Positions 37,397 to 48,613 of a DNA stretch of 64,000 bases are shown here, one piece after another (the stretch's first letter is position 1; each line of letters opens with the position of its first letter). Origin of the DNA: Ceratodon purpureus (taxonomy: Eukaryota > Streptophyta > Bryopsida > Pseudoditrichales > Ditrichaceae); NCBI GenBank assembly GCA_014871385.1, contig CM026423.1, positions 6,734,967 to 6,798,966 of the forward strand. Direction: 5' to 3'. Under the pieces are notes generated by a model that was given only the letters and a program-made list of their open reading frames with translations, was not told the origin of the DNA and made no database searches. Both the position numbers and the translations under genes were made by a program.

Positions 37397-38247
37397 CCCC
37401 TAATGTCAAATGCCCTCAAAATTGCAAAAGAAACCTCAAAATTGCCCTCTTTAAATGAAAGGTGCAATTTTTTTAAAAAAAAAATTGATGTATTTTTGAG
37501 TATGAAACCGTAAGATCTTTTACCTAACTTATATGTGCATATGTATGTCAAATATTAAATTCAAAATATTTACCAATTGTGAGATCGTAATGTTTAAAGA
37601 AGGAAAAAAAAAAAAAAATTGCTTGTTGGAAAAAGGGTAATTAGTTTTCTGAGGGCCAAAAAAACCATTTTTGGTAGAAAATTTTATCTGAGGCTCTTCA
37701 AATTCTTGTTTTTGGGTGAGTTAGAAACATGCCTTTGAAATTTTTACCTTCATACGACCTATAAAACCTAAAGAAATGCATGATCATTCACATAGAGGTA
37801 TGCTGAAATTCAACTACAAAGGCCAATCTTTGTCAATAAAAAAGGCATGTAAACAATAATTGGATTGAAGATCCACACGGTGAGATCATGCTTGAAATTC
37901 TCATTTACTTTATCAAAAAACAAAACTTGAAAAAAAGTAAAATCTCAATTTTTGATGAATTTTTGAAGTTTCTCCAATTTAGTTGATTTTGGGCACTTTT
38001 TGAGAATAAATGAGCATATACCGCAGTTTGGGCAGTTTTGGGCAGATTTCAAATAGTGTTTTCTAACTTTGACAAGGAATATCTCCTAAAGTATGAGGAA
38101 TTTTGAAGCATGAGATGATTTTTCGGAAAGGTATGGAAAAACTCTACAATCCACCAAAATTAGAAACTTCATTTGATCTTAATTTAGTAACTGCGAGCAG
38201 GATTGGACCTAAATCGACCCTGATCGGGTTGATTTGGACATTAGGGG
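37397..38247. mobile_element. TTAA-flanked piggyBac-like miniature element, copy F
   Basis: 851 bp. The left end CCCCTAATGTCAAATGCCC follows TTAA (37393-37396). The right end on the opposite strand is CCCCTAATGTCCAAATC, followed by TCAA (38248-38251), a one-base decay of TTAA. Its left half is homologous to the truncated copy at 4571. Non-coding. Confidence 0.65.
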
Positions 38248-38269
38248 TCAATAAAATTTTGAATTGTAA

Positions 38270-38542
38270 TAGACCCACTTTATACACATGATTGGGCTGG
38301 ATAGAAGGTGGGCCCAATTCTCTCACCCAAGTTCTAGCACAAGTTTGGAATTTGAGAGAAGGAAAACTTGTCTCAATTACATCAAACTCGCCCAAGGATC
38401 TTGTGCCAAAATTGTTGCGACAAATGACGCCCTACTATAGAAAAGGGCCTTGGCCAAATTCAAAAGAATTGGACATTTCTATTACTTGAAATTGAAGATT
38501 TTGGGCCAACTCTCAATCCAGCTCCAAGTATAAAATGTGCCT
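38270..38542. mobile_element. Harbinger-like miniature element, TAA-flanked family, copy 3
   Basis: 273 bp. The left end is TAGACCCACTTTATACACATG, close to copy 2 (GGCCTACTATATACACATG). The right end on the opposite strand is AGGCACATTTTATACTTGG. TAA flanks both ends (38267-38269 and 38543-38545). Its right flank merges with the TTAA of the adjacent copy B element, so that element may have inserted at the edge of this one. Confidence 0.65.
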
Positions 38543-38545
38543 TAA

Positions 38546-39471
38546 CCCCTAAAGGACCAGGAAAGCGAAAACTGCTTTTTGCTATTTTGGGCAGCTTAGA
38601 TGAAGGGGTTAAAAGTTGTATTTTTGTCTAAGATTTTTATTGGATGCTCCCTTTACCATAATGTATACGTTGTAAAATTTGCAAAGCCAAATTCCAATTT
38701 TAGAACCTTCATCTAGAAATTTTAGATTTCAAGTCCAAAACGGGCAGTCTAAAAATAGGTTTTTTCAAAAATAAAAATTATAAATATTTTTATAACCAAA
38801 TTACTACTCAGATTCCAAAGTGACCCAAGTCAAAACATTTACCAATTTTACAAGGGCAGCCTCCAAAAATTACATGAACAAGCTTCAAAGTTTTTTGTAA
38901 TTTTACATTTTTTCCTTTCAAAAATTGTCAAAATTTGAGATTTAGGAATTTTTCAAATTTGTTTTTCCCTAAAATTCACAAACTCATAGATGTAACTTTT
39001 CACCGTTCACTTTTTTTCCAAACCAAAAATCTTCAACGTTATTTAAGTTTGACCATATTGTGGGTTTTGTACCTCTTTCTGGAAACTAGTTTGCATGAAG
39101 GCCAAAAAATCAAAATGAGTCTCCAAAATTTTGCATGGAGGTGCCCAACTTAGTTACCTACATGGAAAAAAATATGAGCAAAATGTTTGGGGTAACAATC
39201 ATCAAGTCTCTCTTGGCACCATTTAGACTATGCCTTTCCGACAAAGCCAAAAAAAAAAACAGTAAACTTTGAACGTTATAATCCCACAAACGGTAAAGAT
39301 CCAACGGTTGAAATTTAAGATGGTTTAGTGCAAGTAGTTAGGTTGAAGATCTCACAGTTGGAAATACTATAAAAGAATTTTTTATTAGAAACATATATCA
39401 AATTCCACAAGGTGGTCAAAATTTGCAGTTTTCAGTTTTGGAGGTGCCAAAACACCTTGGACCTTTAGGGG
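38546..39471. mobile_element. TTAA-flanked piggyBac-like miniature element, copy B
   Basis: 926 bp. The left end is CCCCTAAAGGACCAGG. The right end on the opposite strand is CCCCTAAAGGTCCAAGG. TTAA is present at both ends (38542-38545 and 39472-39475). The interior is homologous, in the same orientation, to copy D at 43296. The two share a gcttagatgaaggg segment near the left end and the segment around 'ggaggtgcccaacttagtta...tttggggtaacaatc' near 39135-39200. Non-coding. Confidence 0.8.
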
Positions 39472-39903
39472 TTAAATTCAGTGTATAGAATGTAACCAAA
39501 TAGGAGTAAGGTAGAGCCACCCATTACCAACCAGGACCCCATCAATAGCATGTATGGTACATAGAAATAGCCATGGGCTGGTCACATATCCTATCATTTC
39601 CGATTCTTGTGGATGGTTATGAACATGCATAGGTGGTTCACTCTTAACTGTTCTTACAAATTTGTGTTAAAGAAATTTTGACTTTCTTTGTCTACAATTA
39701 TATTTAACAAGATGATTAGAAATTGCTCCTACAATGAACAATTATGTAGTACTCTATAGATTGGTTATGGGTTACAGGCAACATTTCACTTCAAATAATT
39801 ATAACTATTCGAATAGTGGGAATGAAATCACGGAACTTTTTGCATTCAACAAGAACTTTATGTTTGCACACATGAAAAAGCCTAAAAAAATTACATACCT
39901 TAA

Positions 39904-40747
39904 TCCCTAAAGGAAAATTGTCTTAGAATGGGCTTTTTTAAAAATTTGGGCAGGTTCCTAGAATTCCAATTTAATTCCTAAATCTTTGAAAAAAATAATG
40001 CAGGTAGGCTTTTGGAAGAAGGTTGTGCAGATTTTTTTATTTTTTATTTTTTGAACATACTGAAAAAAAGTTGCGGGGTTTTGAGTGTGAAAAGCTGCAC
40101 TCAGCCAAACTTCGGGCAAGCTCACAGCCACTGTGAATGCTGCAAATTCTGCCCAAAACTGCCCAAATCTGCCCAAAGACGAAACTTGGAAATTCCACCA
40201 AAAATTGAGATTTTGATATTTTTCAAAAATAAAAATTTCTATGTATAGAGAAGGCAGTAGAGCATGTTCCCACTGTTCGGATTTTCAATCTAAGAATTTT
40301 TCATATGCTATTTTTATTGTCAAAAAACGGCCTTTGTTTGTGATTTTCAGTATACCCCCTAGCGGAAAATGATTTTTTTGGCAACCTTCCACAAATTTTT
40401 TGAATATAATTGTTTTGATACAATTAGCTAACTCAGTATTCTTTGACATGCATCAAAACCCCCAAAATCCATAATGCAAAAAAATGGTTTTTTGGGCCTT
40501 CAAAACTCTGCTGTTTCCTTTTTGGGCAGGGAAGAAAAACTTGTTTTTCAACTTTGAACGTTATGATCTTGCAATTGGTGAGGAATGAGTATGTGAGATT
40601 TGGTGGACATGTAGACATAGAAGTTGGCTACAAGATCGTACGGTTTGATGTACTAATTAAGACCTCAACTTTGCAAAATCGACCTTGCTTTGAAGAGGGG
40701 CTGTTTTGAGGCAGTTTTGATGAAAAATACCCTTAGAACTTTAGGGG
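39904..40747. mobile_element. TTAA-flanked piggyBac-like miniature element, copy C
   Basis: 844 bp. The left end is TCCCTAAAGGAAAATTGTC after TTAA (39900-39903). The right end on the opposite strand is CCCCTAAAGTTCTAAGGG, with TTAA at 40748-40751. Its left 100 bases match the right end of copy E (49322-50239) in inverted orientation ('gggcaggttcctagaattcc' and the following T/A stretch). Small ORFs inside are not transposase. Confidence 0.75.
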
Positions 40748-41365
40748 TTAATATCATATGCTAAAATCCTAAGTGATCGGTTATGGATGGCTCGACCTTA
40801 GGGCCGGTTTACACTACGGTGGAGAAGGCCTCCGGTCGGTCAAGAATGCTTGGCCAAGACATGGTTATATGAGGCAAATGGTGGATGTGACGGAGAAGAA
40901 TTTAAGGCAATAAAATATTTCAAAAGGAGTCTTGACCGGTTGTAGTCTAAACACCTAGAGGAGAAGCTTAACGGACAAGTCCACCGGAGAAGTGTACCGG
41001 TGAAGAGAAACTCACCAAATTGTGAAGTTTTTTTTTGATAAAAATCACAATTCTCTACATTCACATTGCAACAAAAAATTTAAACAAGAATTGTTTTCAT
41101 AAAAAATGAATATGCATATATATGACAATTTGACTAAACTTCAAAATTATTTTGTTATCAAATTATGCGGAAGAATAATAAATTTTTTGGTTGATTTTCA
41201 CTTTTCATAATTGAAAAATATCTCATGGTAATATAATATTCAGTTTTAGTCAAAAAAAATAAATTAAAATTACCAAATTGCCAATTGTCAATTTTGGCCC
41301 ACATATCAACACCTAATCAATAACAAAAATACCATTGGTACCCTACATGCTCATGTCTTAAAAAA

Positions 41366-41493
41366 CATGATAAAAAGCCCAAAAAATAAACTCTAAGCCT
41401 TCAAAATGGCTTTGTAAAAAAAATTACAGCATGATAAAAAGCCCAAAAAATAAACTTTAAGCCTTCAAAATGGCTTTGAAAAAAAAAATACAG
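41366..41493. repeat. two tandem 64-bp units
   Basis: The unit 'catgataaaaagcccaaaa...' with 'gccttcaaaatggctttg' occurs twice head to tail with few differences, inside the Harbinger-like element. Confidence 0.85.
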
Positions 41494-41672
41494 CATGTAG
41501 ACCTAGAGTGAGAAGTGTATATATGCAATTTTAAGAAGAAGTGAACACAAGTAAAAGGTGTAGGTGGACCACAAGCCGGGGAGGCTTGTCCTGGCAATCA
41601 TGAGGTGCATGGTTCAAATCTCGATGGTAGAATCTACGGTTCAGATTTGTTTTGGAAAATGATTTTTTATTA

Positions 41673-41754
41673 ACTTGGGCTTCTCCGGAGGTGGAGTTTC
41701 TTCTCCGGCCTCTTGAGGCCGGACAAGAAACTCCTCCTCCGGAGAAGCCCAAGT
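41673..41754. repeat. 82-bp near-perfect hairpin nested in Harbinger-like element
   Basis: ACTTGGGCTTCTCCGGAGG on the left pairs with CCTCCGGAGAAGCCCAAGT on the right. The inner arms (CTCCGGCCTC / GAGGCCGGA) also pair around a short loop. It may be a nested miniature element or a snap-back duplication. Confidence 0.8.
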
Positions 41755-41943
41755 CCAAAAAGTGCTGCCATGTAGGCGGCCATGTCATTTTATCATCCAT
41801 GAGAAAACTTCACCACCATTGTTGTCTTCACCTAGTGTAAACACCTTCCGGTGAAGAGTTGCATTTTCGGCCAATCACATTTCACAAATGCCCTTTTTTT
41901 CATGACCGGTGGACTTCTCCACCGTAGTCTAAACCGGCCCTTA

Positions 41944-42477
41944 GTAAGGCTCTCTGATGAAAACTAACCACTACTTTGGGCACAATATATTTATTTGGGT
42001 GCCAACTGGGCCTCCCTCAAGTCACGTAAAACAATCCTTTGGGAGCTTATTATTTTGATTCACACACTATGTTCATTTTTCCCAATATTACGTATGGATC
42101 TTTTTGTGGAATACATAAATAACCAAGATGGATAAGAAAATAAATATATATTTGGGTCATGTGGAATCCGAGTGTCAGCCTGACATTTAGAGTGTTTGTC
42201 AGCCACTCTCCACCCCTGATTTATTACATTATAAAACCATTCATTCCTATGTTTAGAAGATGAATTTGGGAACAATTTTCCATGGATTGGGGCTGCAAAG
42301 AGGACATGGATGACATCTGGTTGGATGCCTGATGAAAAGGCACTGCCTGTGGGGGCGGTAGAAGGGATTTTCTTCAACTAAAATATTCCACCTTAGGAAC
42401 AACATAATATTATTCATCTATTACCTTCATGGCATTAGGCCCACCTCTTTTGGATAGATGAAATTACCCCTTACCAA

Positions 42478-42511
<34 letters not shown>

Positions 42512-43291
42512 TGGATTTTTGCAAAAAAATACCACAAATAGCTAATTATGTTTTTTTTTCATCTAAAAAATATTGCTTGTCACAATAATATCATATATTG
42601 ATATTAGTATAAGATTAGTGATTTTTATATTTTGTGGTTAATTTTTTAGAATGGTATTTAGAATATCTAATTTTAGATTTGGTATTTAAGAATTAAAGTC
42701 AATTTATACTACTGTGAGTTTAGATGTGCTTTACATGAATGATGAAGGTTGTTTTGGAGCTCTAGTATGCTTGAATCCTTGTAGCTTATTGATTTAATTT
42801 ACAAAATCAACATGATTATTTTACATGATGGAGTCAAGAATATTTCATGAAATTCAAAAATTGAATGATCTAAATTTACAGTTGATTGTACCAAAAAATA
42901 AAATTTGAAACAACAATACAAATGTGAATATTTTGGTAGGTTTCTCACATGTGTATTGTTGTTTGACCAAAAGATTCACCTTTCATGGACCACCTTTTGG
43001 TAATATTGGAACTTTTCTATTTTTGGCTATAGTCAATATCTTCTATGAATTAGATTCAAATCTTTGTTGGGCTTAAGCTAGTCATTTAGTGTAAAACTAA
43101 AAAAATTATTTGAAAAATCAAAAACTTTAACCTTGAGATTGGTATTTAAGGTGAACAAAAGCATTGCCAAGATAAGATAGAGAAAATGTTTTTAAAATGT
43201 CTCAAGAATTTTAAATAAGTGACAATGTAAACACCAAGACAACAAGTCTAAAAGAAAAATCAATTATGATGACTATTTCAAAAGCCTATTA
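41944..43291. other. intergenic with poly-C run, no gene recognised
   Basis: Contains a 29-base poly-C run at 42480-42508. A 105-codon ORF at 42060-42377 (-) has no recognisable domain. Confidence 0.5.
42480..42508. repeat. poly-C homopolymer (29 bases)
   Basis: Uninterrupted C run seen directly; a second one occurs at 323-347. Confidence 0.9.
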
Positions 43292-43295
43292 TTAA

Positions 43296-44216
43296 CCCCT
43301 AAACGACCACGGCCACCAAAATGGCTTTTTTTCTATTTCGGGAAACTTAGATGAAGGGATTTAAATTAATATTTTGGCCTAAGATTTTTAGTGGAGACTC
43401 ATTATACTGCAAAGTGTATATGGTAAAATTTGCAAAGCCAAATTCCAATTTTGATACCTTCATCTAGAAATATTAGGTCTAAAGTTTCGGGCGGGAAATT
43501 CAAAATTAGGTTTTTTTAAGACTTTTTTTCTTGAAATATGTTCATAACTAAAGCACTACTCAAATTCCAAAGAGACCCAAGTGAAAAAAATTACCATTTT
43601 TACAAGGGCAACCTCCAAAAAATACGATAACAAGCTTTAAAGTTTTTGAATTGATTCTTTCAAAATTTACCAAAATTTGAGATTTTGGAATTTTTCAAAA
43701 AGAATTTCTTTCAAAAATTACAAACTCATAAAGGCACCTTATCAAAATTTAGATTTTTCTAAAACCAAATATACAAAACGTCATGCATGTTTTACTATAT
43801 CATTGCTTTCAGATCTGCTTCTAGAAAATGATTTTTATGAAGTTAAAAAAAATGGAATGAGTCCCTCAAATTTCTCATGGAGGTACCCAACTTGATTAGC
43901 TATATGGAAAAAAATATGACCATGATGTTTGGGGTAACAATCTTCAACTCCTCCTTTGCTCTATGAAGACAATGCCTCTTGAGGAAGGCCCAAAAAAACT
44001 TTAAAACAAACTTTGGATGTTACGATCATGCAAATGATAAACATCCAACGGTATTACTTTAGGAAAGTAACTTAAAATAGGCTTATGTAGAGGATCTTAC
44101 GGTTGAAAGTTTTAAATAAATAAACAAAATTGGTACATACTCCCGGGAGTGCATAGAGGTAGAAAATCGCAGTTTTGAGGTTTTAGAGCTCCAAAAACAC
44201 CATGGAATTTTAGGGG
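43296..44216. mobile_element. TTAA-flanked piggyBac-like miniature element, copy D
   Basis: 921 bp. The left end is CCCCTAAACGACCACGG. The right end on the opposite strand is CCCCTAAAATTCCATGGTG. TTAA is present at both sides (43292-43295 and 44217-44220). It is the sister of copy B at 38546 along most of its length in the same orientation. Non-coding. Confidence 0.8.
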
Positions 44217-44619
44217 TTAAGATGATTTTTGATTAAAAATCAATACATTACCAAATATAATTAAATTATTTTAAAAATATACCAATCTTGACACTATGAA
44301 TTTTGCTTCATCACTCTTCAATTTACCACAAATATTCATTTCTTTTTAAAAAAAAATTGAGGGAAAATATTTGTTCAGCGCAGTGATTTTTTTGTTGGCT
44401 ACTAGCAGCTAGAAAGCGACAAATGTTTTGTCCTTGTGATGACCACTGAGAAATTTTGTCCAAAAAATGAACTCAGTCTGCCAACTCTCGTCTAGGATTT
44501 TGGTTCTTGTTGCCTCTGAGGATTCTTGAAGCTTCGAGGATGGTTGACGAGGTGCCAAGACCAATGGGTAACTTGTAACCTCTAAACCATTGATGGAGCC
44601 ATATCATGGCTGTCCGAAC

Positions 44620-44635
44620 TTAGGGTTTAGGGTTT
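44620..44635. repeat. short telomere-like motif (TTTAGGG)2
   Basis: TTAGGGTTTAGGGTTT matches two units of the plant telomere repeat. At this length it may be a telo-box or chance. Confidence 0.5.
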
Positions 44636-44662
44636 CGACGCCATTGTTGCCCCTACATTCGT

Positions 44663-44782
44663 CACTAGTGGGAGAGGAGTCCTTCCCCTCCAAAATAAAT
44701 TGGAGGAATTGGTAACACTTGGAGGAACTGTTACCGATTCCTCCAAATGTTCTCGAGGGGAAGGACTCCTTTTCCACTAGTG
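44663..44782. mobile_element. CACTA-type miniature element with perfect CGT duplication
   Basis: 120 bp. The left end is CACTAGTGGGAGAGGAGTCC. The right end on the opposite strand is CACTAGTGGAAAAGGAGTCC. CGT precedes (44660-44662) and follows (44783-44785), the 3-bp duplication typical of CACTA (En/Spm). The body is one extended palindrome (ggaggaat.. / ..attcctcc). Non-coding. Confidence 0.88.
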
Positions 44783-44785
44783 CGT

Positions 44786-45545
44786 GTCTGAGGCGCCATT
44801 ATTCTCTCTGCATTTATTCTCTACAATGCAAGATTTCACTCATTTAGTGCATCATTGTTGCTACATAACTGCTCTACCGTACTTCTACGTTGCTATATTC
44901 TCAACACTTGAGTACTTGAATGAGCAATTCACCGGCATAATCAAATATTGTGATAATGAGTTTCTCCATTTTATTTTTTGAATGTGGAATTACTGACCAT
45001 GCTAATATGTGGCCTTACATGTGCAATTTGCAACGGCGGCAGCATGAATTTGCAGGGTCAGTGGGACTGAAAGGTTTGGCAGCGAGGAATGACATTGCAT
45101 TTGTTTTTTTTGGGAAGATTTTCAGGGATGATTTTGCAAATTGCAACCTTGAGGTGATTGCGTTCTTTGATTTTCGGTGGTCTTAACACAAAACAAGAGT
45201 GACAAGTTCCTGCGTGAGCGTGTGTGCAGTGTGGTCCCTTGTTTGTTCTGTGCTCTTCTTTGCTTGGGTGTGCGGAGTTTTGATGCATCGAAGCAGTTTC
45301 TACCGGTTAGATCCGGTGGAAGGGGGTGGGTTTATTGGAGTTTATTTGTGAGGAGGTGGGTTTATTTAGCTCTTTGTATCAAAATTGTGTACTCGGTTTA
45401 GGAACTGTTGGAGGAAAAGATTGGGGCGTCGAGGTGTCGAGGAATGTAGTGCACTGCTTTAGGGTTGTTTGATTGCTGAGGATTTGAGATCACTATTGGG
45501 TGCCACATTCGGAAGACCAAAATTGTCTTCTTGTCTATAATCTAA
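44786..45545. other. intergenic lead-in to the hAT-like pseudogene
   Basis: Less AT-rich than the neighbours, with ORFs up to 78 codons and none recognisable. It may include the upstream part of the decayed transposon, but its terminal repeats were not found. Confidence 0.4.
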
Positions 45546-45583
45546 TTTGGTCGTGTTCTATTGTCGAGATAGGAGACAAGGAT

Positions 45584-47484
45584 ATGAAATTTGCGGTGGC
45601 GGAAACAAAGCAGACAACGAAGAAAACAAGGCAGTAGAAGAAGGCGATGAAGGAGGCGAGGCTTCAAGCGATGATCCAAGCAGCCATGCGGAAGGAATTG
45701 CAGAAGTCCTCTCAGATAGAAAATAAGGGTAAAAAACAAGCTAGAGAGAAGGTGACACTACTGAGTTTTAGGACTCCTAATGCAACTCGGAGAAGTAGAG
45801 AAAGGCGGATAAAACACGGGGTAAAGGGAGCGGACTACCAAAGGGAGAAACTGGCTTGGATCTTCTAGCCATGGATGCGATGAATCTGGGTGACGTTCCA
45901 ACTGATGAGGGAGACCAAGCTAGAGGCTCCAACATTGCGCTGGTCTCATCGACACATGGGGAAATCAGCCTTTCTTCGTACTCCAACTCACCGAATGGAC
46001 CCTCTGATTCCTTAAGTTCAATGTCATACAAACTGAAGAGGGGTTGAACTACAGTTTGAAAGAGGAAGAGGAGGCACCTGCCAAGCGAGACGGTGGACCT
46101 CTTGGCTCGCAGCTTGTGAAGAAGAAGAAGGCCGCGACGTGCATAAAAAAATACGACCTCACAAGGAGGTACTAGCTAGACTAGGCTGCGAAGCTCCCTT
46201 GGAGTGAAGGGGTGTTGGCTCAAGATGGCATACCTCACCAAGTGAAGTGAGTGTCATGCTTAGATTTCAAGAGGCATCCATTGCTCATGCATCCGCGCTA
46301 GCATACCTTGGAGAAGCACAACAAATGTGAGTAGCTTAAAAAATTTGCTTCTCATTGCTACCAAGCGCCCAAATATGATCCTAGAGCAAATGAACAAGTG
46401 CAACACTGTTGAGGCTTTTGAGAAACGGGTTCAATTTGCCAAGGCTTTTCCAATGCTTGGAAGAAGGTCGTCATGTGCTTGAGTATGAAATTTGTAGAAG
46501 TCTGTATCAGTTTCTGCATGTGCCAAATCTGCGTGGTGCTCACTGAAGTGATTCCAGTGGGTGGATTATGGTTGAGCATATGTATTCCTTTGAGAAAGAG
46601 AAGATTAAATCTCTGCTTCTAGCAACTCCATTTATTGCACTCACAATTGATGAGACGTCCTCTATTGACAACACTTCTTAGATTGCTATATATTATTACA
46701 CCATGCATGATTGAAAGCGTGTTCCCTTACTAATCACTATCCAAAAGTTAGAGTCAAATGGTGCTAATTCTAACAGCCTCACGACAATACTATCTATAGC
46801 ACTTGAGGTGCATGCAGGTTTAACCCCACTTTCATAGCCTTGAAATTGGTCTGCTTTGGAGCTAATGGGGTCTCAGCCTTTCAGGACAAGAGAAAGGGTG
46901 TTAGTAAGCAATTGAAGGAGTCTCGGGCTCCTTTTGTACATGCCGAGCATTGCCTAGCTCACAAGTTTAATTTGACTTATTGCATATTGTCAATGATGGT
47001 GAAAAGTTGATGTTGCTAGCTTACAACTACTTTGCCCACAGTCCGAAAAAACGTAGTTCCACAAACTCGCACAGTTGATGGAAATAAAAGGATTGAAAAT
47101 GTTAAAAAATGCCAAGACTATATGAATCAGTTTAATTTCTCCACTGCGTTGTGTATTTTATGAGTACCGAAGCTTGATGGCTAAGATGCATGCTGATCAA
47201 AACAGAAGAACATGGGAAGAAGGCTTAGGTCAGTTCGTCGCATCCACATTTCCTCTTCTTTTTAGCTTGTTACTTATATATATATATATATATATTTTAA
47301 ATCCTTCATTTCTTTTTCTTGTTTTTGCCCTCTCTTGGATCTTCAAAGTTTGAGACCGACCAACCTGCCCTTGCTGCTTTGGTTGCAAGCTGTGTTGGTG
47401 CAACTTAAAGACCCCTATGTCCTCTTTGACATGATGATTATTCTACCCTTGCTGGAAGTTGTGGACTCCTTGATGAAGTTCGCC

Positions 47485-47539
<55 letters not shown>

Positions 47540-48110
47540 ATTTTGTGAGCTGCCTTCACAAATGCTAAGGCGGATTGTTTGAGCTTTACCTTGACACTCA
47601 GACTGTTTTTGATGGCAGTGATATGAACATACTAGAGTGCAAGTTGGCATTCTTGATCGGCAAGGAGATTATCTTTGCAGAGTCCGAGCAACCCTTGTTC
47701 AAGCTTGCAATGATCTCCTATGCCGCCGCAACCTATGCAGCCCCCTCTATCTTCACTAGTCTTGGATCGGAAATGGTTAACCCTTGATCAAGATCTAACA
47801 CACATTATAGACCAATGTTGTTCTCTCCACTAATTTTTCTAAGTACATAAAACTTGCCCAACTTGCCATGACTCATGTTCTCCGTTTGGTGGAAGATGAG
47901 AGGTGCTTCTCATCTCTATCTTTTTTGAAAGACAAACTTTGTAACAAATTGTACAACCAGCTTAGTGTGGTTGTAGGCATGCATGGCCAAACAGTGTACA
48001 CACTGGAAAATTTCTTGTATGATGCATGCTTTAGGCAGTGGGCTAATGCTACCAAGAGAAGTCGCTACAGTCTGAATAGAGTGGCGGATTCTAACTGGCA
48101 ACTACCTTAG
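45584..48110 (+). pseudogene. decayed hAT-type (ZNF862-like) transposase
   Basis: No continuous frame remains, but conserved islands follow in order. First comes a Lys/Arg/Glu-rich N-terminal part (MKEARLQAMIQAAMRKELQK, 45647 on). At 46637-46657 is ALTIDET, the first DDE aspartate context. At 46840-46975 is LVCFGANGVSAFQDKRKGVS, followed by HAEHCLAHKFNLT, the GADG and HC.AH motifs of the ZNF862-type hAT superfamily. Blocks at 47335-47487 and 47868-48107 (KLCNKLYNQLSVVVGMHGQ, ENFLYDACFRQWANATKRSR) represent the C-terminal region. Stops, frameshifts and an (AT)25 tract at 47487-47536 break it. The GADG position reads GANG, so a catalytic aspartate appears lost. It is not functional as written. 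Terminal repeats and the 8-bp duplication were not identified. Confidence 0.7.
47487..47536. repeat. (AT)25 microsatellite inside the hAT-like pseudogene
   Basis: Perfect AT dinucleotide tract. The Tyr-Ile runs in ORFs on either strand are artefacts of it. Confidence 0.95.
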
Positions 48111-48610
48111 GCACATTTTAGCATGTTTGGTTGAAAACTGTAGTTGTCCTTCTTGTCTTTAGTCTTTAGGCTTGTTATCTTTTTTGTTGTCATTAGTTGT
48201 GCAAGTTTGTGGCCTTTATCCACAATTTTACTTGCAATGAAACAACCAATTGTATTGTACAGGACTTGGAGTGGCCGGGGATGGTTTCCTACATTTATGA
48301 TGCACTCATCATGTCTTTCCATTTATTGTTTTCTATAAAAATTAAATACACTTACTCGGTTTACTTCTAAGTTCTAACTGCCTTTGCTGTGAATCTCTGA
48401 CTTTGTTTTTTGCTATCAATCCTTGTTTGTTTTTTTTTTTTTTTTTTCTTTCGTATCCCTTCATTGTCATTTCTACCAGTTTTTATTATTTATTGGATCA
48501 TTGGAGTGCTTGTGTGTGTTTTACAGGTCCGTGTCCGTTTGGGCTGTAGTCGAGATTTTTTTTTACTCATGGATTGTCTTGCACATAAGGATTAAAATGA
48601 TCTCGGTCAC
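48111..48610. other. intergenic after the pseudogene
   Basis: AT-rich with a 17-T run at about 48431. I see no gene. The right end of the hAT-like element might lie here. Confidence 0.4.
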
Positions 48611-48613
48611 AAA

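Larger units (their letters stand above)
40801..41940. mobile_element. Tourist/PIF-Harbinger-like non-autonomous element, 1140 bp
   Basis: Long terminal inverted repeats. The left end is GGGCCGGTTTACACTACGGT, continuing GGAGAAG. The right end on the opposite strand is GGGCCGGTTTAGACTACGGT, also continuing GGAGAAG. A perfect TTA duplication flanks the element (40798-40800 and 41941-41943), as expected for PIF/Harbinger. The interior is AT-rich and lacks a transposase. It contains a 64-bp direct duplication (41366-41493) and an 82-bp hairpin (41673-41754). Confidence 0.85.

Noticed and set aside
323-42508. Poly-C runs as functional elements
   Set aside because: Most likely slippage or sequencing/assembly artefacts. 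They are recorded only as repeats.
44620-44635. Interstitial telomere
   Set aside because: Only two repeat units; too short to claim more than a telo-box-like motif.
47335-47650. ORFs with long Tyr-Ile runs
   Set aside because: The runs come from the (AT)25 microsatellite. Only the part before 47487 has transposase-like meaning.
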